A stretch of DNA of 64,000 nt from Pseudomonas sp. Ant30-3. Its GTDB lineage: Bacteria; Pseudomonadota; Gammaproteobacteria; Pseudomonadales; Pseudomonadaceae. Below are positions 61,016 to 64,000 of the stretch, piece after piece. The notes beneath the pieces were generated by a model. It searched no databases. It saw only the letters and a program-made list of their open reading frames with translations, and was not told the DNA's origin. How positions within the stretch are numbered: the first letter of the stretch is position 1; each line of letters opens with the position of its first letter. Location: positions 62,001 through 126,000 of the forward strand of contig NZ_JMCL01000013.1 of NCBI RefSeq assembly GCF_000690905.1. The letters are read 5' to 3'. The translations under genes were made by a program, and so were the position numbers.

Positions 61016-63451
61016 ATGAGCAAGCCTCTTATGTACCTGCTGGCTGGCAACGGTGGCACCGCCGAGTGGTGGGATGATGCGTTGCCGCATTTTCAGCGCT
61101 ATCAGGTGGTACCGCTGGAGCTGCCAGGCTTTGGCAACAATCCTGAAGGCCCGTGCGAAGACCTCGGCGCTTACGCTCAGGCGTTGCTGACGGCGACGGT
61201 CAAGGGCAGCGCGATTATCGCGGTCGGGGTCAACGCGTTGCTGGTGTTGCATGCACTGCAACGCCAGCCCGGACACTTTTGCCGCAGTGTTCTGTTGGCG
61301 CCGGTGGGGGCTTTCCTGTGGCAGAGGCGTCTGCCGGCGTTGATGTCGCCGCTGCCGATTCGCAAGACCATTCACTGGCTGCTGTCGAACAAACCCGCGC
61401 TGTTTGCGCACAAGTTTTCCAACCAGACCTGGACGCCTGCGCAGTATCAGCGCATGGGCGCCGGGTACGCACGTTGTCGCGCGTTTGTGCCGTACTGGGA
61501 CTTGGTGCGCGCTGATACCGCGTTGCCGCTGCTGGAGTGGATCACCGACCCGATCGAGCTGGTCTGGGGTGATCAGGACAATGTGCTGGGCATCGAACAG
61601 GCCGCGGCATGGTCGGCCATTCTGGCCCGCGCGGATCTGAGCGTCAGCCTGAAAACTGGTTGGGGGCATTACCCGTGGATCGACTCGCCGGCCGAATTCG
61701 CCGAGTGGCTGGAGTCGGGCGAGCGCGGGTTCGTCGCCCACACCAAGGGTGGTCGGTTGCGTCTGGCCGAGTTGGCCGGGCAAGCGGTGCCGCCAGCGCT
61801 GTCGCTCAACGCGTGTGATGATTCACGTTTGCCGGCGTTCCTTGCGAGCCAACCGCACGCGACATGGGCGGTGCGTTCCTCGAGTTACGGCGAGGATCAG
61901 GCCGATGCGGCGAATGCCGGTTTGAGCACTACGTTCCTGCGTGAACCCACTCACAACGTGCCGGCGCGCATTGCCCAATTGTGCGCGGCGGGCGTTGAAG
62001 AGGTGGTCGTGCAGCGCTTCATCACGCCGCAGCTGTCCGGCATTGCTTTCGTGCGTCACCTGTCGGTGGAGCTGGAATGGGTGGAAGGGCATCTCGAGTC
62101 TCTGGCCGATGGTCAGGTGAGTCCTGAGCGGGCGGTTATTTCCCGACTTGGCGGCTCGTGGAGCAGCGACACTTTCAAGCCTTCTCACGGTTTGACCGCT
62201 GACGTACTGTGGCGCTTTCTGCAAAACGTTCTGCGGGTATTCCACTACGTGGCCGGCGACGTTGAGTGGGCCTGGGACGGTAATCAACTGTGGCTGTTGC
62301 AATACCGGCCGATCAGCGACTACGGCTGGCGTCGTCACCTCACGGCCGCCAACATCGCCGAGATCCTGCCGCCGCAGCCAAGCGCTTTTGTCGAATACGC
62401 ACAACGGCGTGCGGCGGCCAGTATTCCGGCGATCATGGCGCGTTGGGATTCGCGTGTATTGCAGGATAACGAGCCGTTCACCGCGATATTTGGCGGCGCG
62501 TCGTACATCAACAATGATCTGTTTCTCGCGCGGCTGGCCGACTGGGGTGTCTCTGCTAGCAGTTACGCCGGTGAGGTGGGCGGAGCGACGCCGCCGCTGC
62601 CTTGGCGACCGCTGCGCTTGGTGCGTTCGCTGCCATTGTTTTTGCGCATGCAACGCATCGCGCGAGGGCATTTGCTGACGCTGGAAAAGCAGTTGCGCCG
62701 CTTCGACGAAGAACTGGCCGGGCTGATCGCCCAAGGTGCCAGCGGCCAACAACTGGCGGATTGGTTCACCCGGTTCTATGTGTTCGTGGTGCAAGGCAAC
62801 CTGTGCATAGCCACCTCCCTGGCGAGCAGCGGCGGCGACTTTCTGGGCCGGCCGCCCACCGCTTATGACGACCTTGAAAACAGCCCGCATCGACTGCCTT
62901 GGGAAACCGATCCCGCCACGCCGCGCCCGGCCCTGTCGGATCTGCCATTGCAGGCGTTTCCCCAATGGTCGGGCCTTGTCCGTGTGGCCCATACGACCGG
63001 CCTGCCGGGCCTGCGCGGTTATTACTTGCAAGTGCGCGAGTGGTACCGCGACAACCTGATGCGGGTGTTTTTCCGCCTGCACCATGCCATGCCGATGGCC
63101 GACCGGGCCCATTGGTTTGCGCCGCATCCAGACATCCGAGCCCGCGCGGGCAGCTTCTGGCAGGACGGCCGTGAGGGCACCGAGCAAGCAACAAGTTTCA
63201 TGATTTATCCGGGGCAGGTGCAAGGCATTCTCGGCGACGACATTTTGCTTGAAGACACGCTCGATCCTGGCCGCCACGCGCATTACCAAAGTGCGCGGGC
63301 GGTGATAGCGCGCATGGGCGGGCGCTTGTCCCACGGTTCGACATTGCTTCGCGAGTTGCGCAAACCGTCGGCGGTGCTGCCTTACGTCGATATGGCGTGG
63401 CTGGGGTGTGAGGTGCTGTATCGCGATGGTGAGTTGACGTTGGTGCGATAG
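61016..63451 (+). CDS. Fusion of a Ser-less alpha/beta-hydrolase domain with a PEP-synthase-like phosphotransferase
   Basis: An 811-residue protein. Residues about 1-245 have the alpha/beta-hydrolase fold (LLAGNGGTAEWWDDALPHF, a WGDQDN acid strand and GWGHYPWIDSP), but the nucleophile elbow is AVGVNALLV, with Asn where Ser is expected. Residues about 270-440 match the PEP-synthase/PPDK ATP-binding domain (WAVRSSSYGEDQADAANAGL, VVVQRFITPQLSGIAF, LWLLQYRPI). The C-terminal GGRLSHGSTLLRELRKPSAV near residue 771 is the phosphohistidine swivel domain. This is the layout of rifampin-phosphotransferase-like enzymes with an added N-terminal domain. The substrate is unknown. Confidence 0.8.
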   Translation: MSKPLMYLLAGNGGTAEWWDDALPHFQRYQVVPLELPGFGNNPEGPCEDLGAYAQALLTATVKGSAIIAVGVNALLVLHALQRQPGHFCRSVLLAPVGAFLWQRRLPALMSPLPIRKTIHWLLSNKPALFAHKFSNQTWTPAQYQRMGAGYARCRAFVPYWDLVRADTALPLLEWITDPIELVWGDQDNVLGIEQAAAWSAILARADLSVSLKTGWGHYPWIDSPAEFAEWLESGERGFVAHTKGGRLRLAELAGQAVPPALSLNACDDSRLPAFLASQPHATWAVRSSSYGEDQADAANAGLSTTFLREPTHNVPARIAQLCAAGVEEVVVQRFITPQLSGIAFVRHLSVELEWVEGHLESLADGQVSPERAVISRLGGSWSSDTFKPSHGLTADVLWRFLQNVLRVFHYVAGDVEWAWDGNQLWLLQYRPISDYGWRRHLTAANIAEILPPQPSAFVEYAQRRAAASIPAIMARWDSRVLQDNEPFTAIFGGASYINNDLFLARLADWGVSASSYAGEVGGATPPLPWRPLRLVRSLPLFLRMQRIARGHLLTLEKQLRRFDEELAGLIAQGASGQQLADWFTRFYVFVVQGNLCIATSLASSGGDFLGRPPTAYDDLENSPHRLPWETDPATPRPALSDLPLQAFPQWSGLVRVAHTTGLPGLRGYYLQVREWYRDNLMRVFFRLHHAMPMADRAHWFAPHPDIRARAGSFWQDGREGTEQATSFMIYPGQVQGILGDDILLEDTLDPGRHAHYQSARAVIARMGGRLSHGSTLLRELRKPSAVLPYVDMAWLGCEVLYRDGELTLVR

Positions 63452-63628
63452 TTTGTAGCGCGAATTATGATCGCCGCCAGAGACTGGCAATCATCAGTTG
63501 CAAACTGACTTGGCAGTCATTGACAGCAAAAACCTATCGATTTTCTGTAAATGGGAGTCGATAGTGCCGTTACTCACTGAAGCCGCTACACTGCCGCCCG
63601 CCGTTCATTTCTTCTTGAGGCTGCACGC
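63452..63628. other. Intergenic region before the SCP2-like gene
   Basis: No gene is seen. TTGACAG near 63517 and CTACACT near 63586 are possible promoter pieces but are too far apart to be one promoter. TTGAGG lies about 10 bases before the next ATG. Confidence 0.35.
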
Positions 63629-64000
63629 ATGAAATTTCGTTTTCTTCTCTGGATGCTGGGTTTGCTGATGCGTAAGGCCAGTCGGACCAATCCCGCGTTT
63701 CAGCAGCAGTTGGGTGACAAGGAATTAGTCTTCCAGCTTCAAACCCTGGACGGGAAAGTGGCGCGGCATTTCTTCGTGAAAGATCAGCGCATTACCAGTA
63801 AATCGGGCGTGTACCCCGAGCCGGCGTTTGCGATTGCCTTCAAAGATGCGGCGTATGGCTTCGCCACGATGCAGGCGAAGAACAAGCAGCTGGCGTTCAT
63901 GACAGGGATTCAGGACAAGTCGATCCAGATCAAAGGCAACCCGGCGCTGGTGATCTGGTTTCAGGGGTTGACCAAGTATTTGAAGCCGCGCAAGGCGAAG
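63629..64000 (+). CDS. SCP2-like domain protein (5' part, cut by window end)
   Basis: 124 codons are visible from ATG 63629, MKFRFLLWMLGLLMRKASRT onward, with no stop before the edge. The N-terminal helix and the beta-rich part (LVFQLQTLDGKVARHFFVKD, IQIKGNPALVIWFQG) resemble SCP2 sterol-carrier-like proteins of pseudomonads. The function is unknown. Confidence 0.6.
   Translation, partial: MKFRFLLWMLGLLMRKASRTNPAFQQQLGDKELVFQLQTLDGKVARHFFVKDQRITSKSGVYPEPAFAIAFKDAAYGFATMQAKNKQLAFMTGIQDKSIQIKGNPALVIWFQGLTKYLKPRKAK

Overview
The window is from a fluorescens-group Pseudomonas chromosome. Evidence is the gene order pstS-pstC-pstA-pstB-phoU / receiver-domain regulator / M23 peptidase / CNNM protein / phoR-phoB / ubiA-ubiC / rubredoxin-rubredoxin reductase / HU, the Pseudomonas-type REP palindromes (arms like GTAGGAGCCGGCTTGC), and the high G+C of the housekeeping genes.

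Region 1 (1-16.9 kb) is conserved core. A split Pho regulon operon (pstS, then a terminator and REP, then a Pho box and pstCAB-phoU) imports phosphate. On the other strand phoB-phoR encodes its sensor pair, also behind a Pho box. Then come ubiquinone entry genes (ubiC, ubiA), a 55-residue rubredoxin with its reductase, and an HU protein.

Region 2 (16.9-24.5 kb, minus strand) starts with a DUF6124-type gene whose 5' region carries alternating complementary arms that could form a regulatory RNA switch. Next is a vgrG operon in which every junction is an ATGA overlap: vgrG, DUF4123 adaptor, two paralogous immunity lipoproteins, and a class 3 lipase effector. A 20-codon copy of the lipase 5' end sits between the two immunity genes as a duplication scar.

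Region 3 (25.1-49.8 kb) is a complete type VI secretion (T6SS) operon with the layout of the P. aeruginosa H2 cluster: tssA-B-C-E, then an inserted low-G+C PAAR/effector cassette, then tssF-G-H, a sigma-54 activator, a small lipoprotein, an FHA protein, tssJ-K-L-M, a PP2C phosphatase, a Ser/Thr kinase and a second vgrG. No hcp lies in the window.

Region 4 (49.9-59.8 kb) falls sharply in G+C. It opens with a multidomain peptidoglycan-hydrolase effector (M23-like fold, EF-hand, GH19-type muramidase). An array of about eight exported proteins follows that look like immunity proteins. Three share the same TPR-like C-terminus behind unrelated N-termini, and one carries an LprI-type lysozyme-inhibitor domain. 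The genes are separated by a family of palindromic repeats and by the degenerate tail of another gene. I regard this array as the most interesting part of the window.

Region 5 (59.8-64 kb) returns to core-like sequence: a second DUF6124-type gene (same orientation as the first, so the pair brackets the island), a four-helix membrane protein, an unusual fusion of a Ser-less alpha/beta-hydrolase domain with a PEP-synthase-like phosphotransferase, and the start of an SCP2-like protein cut by the window edge.
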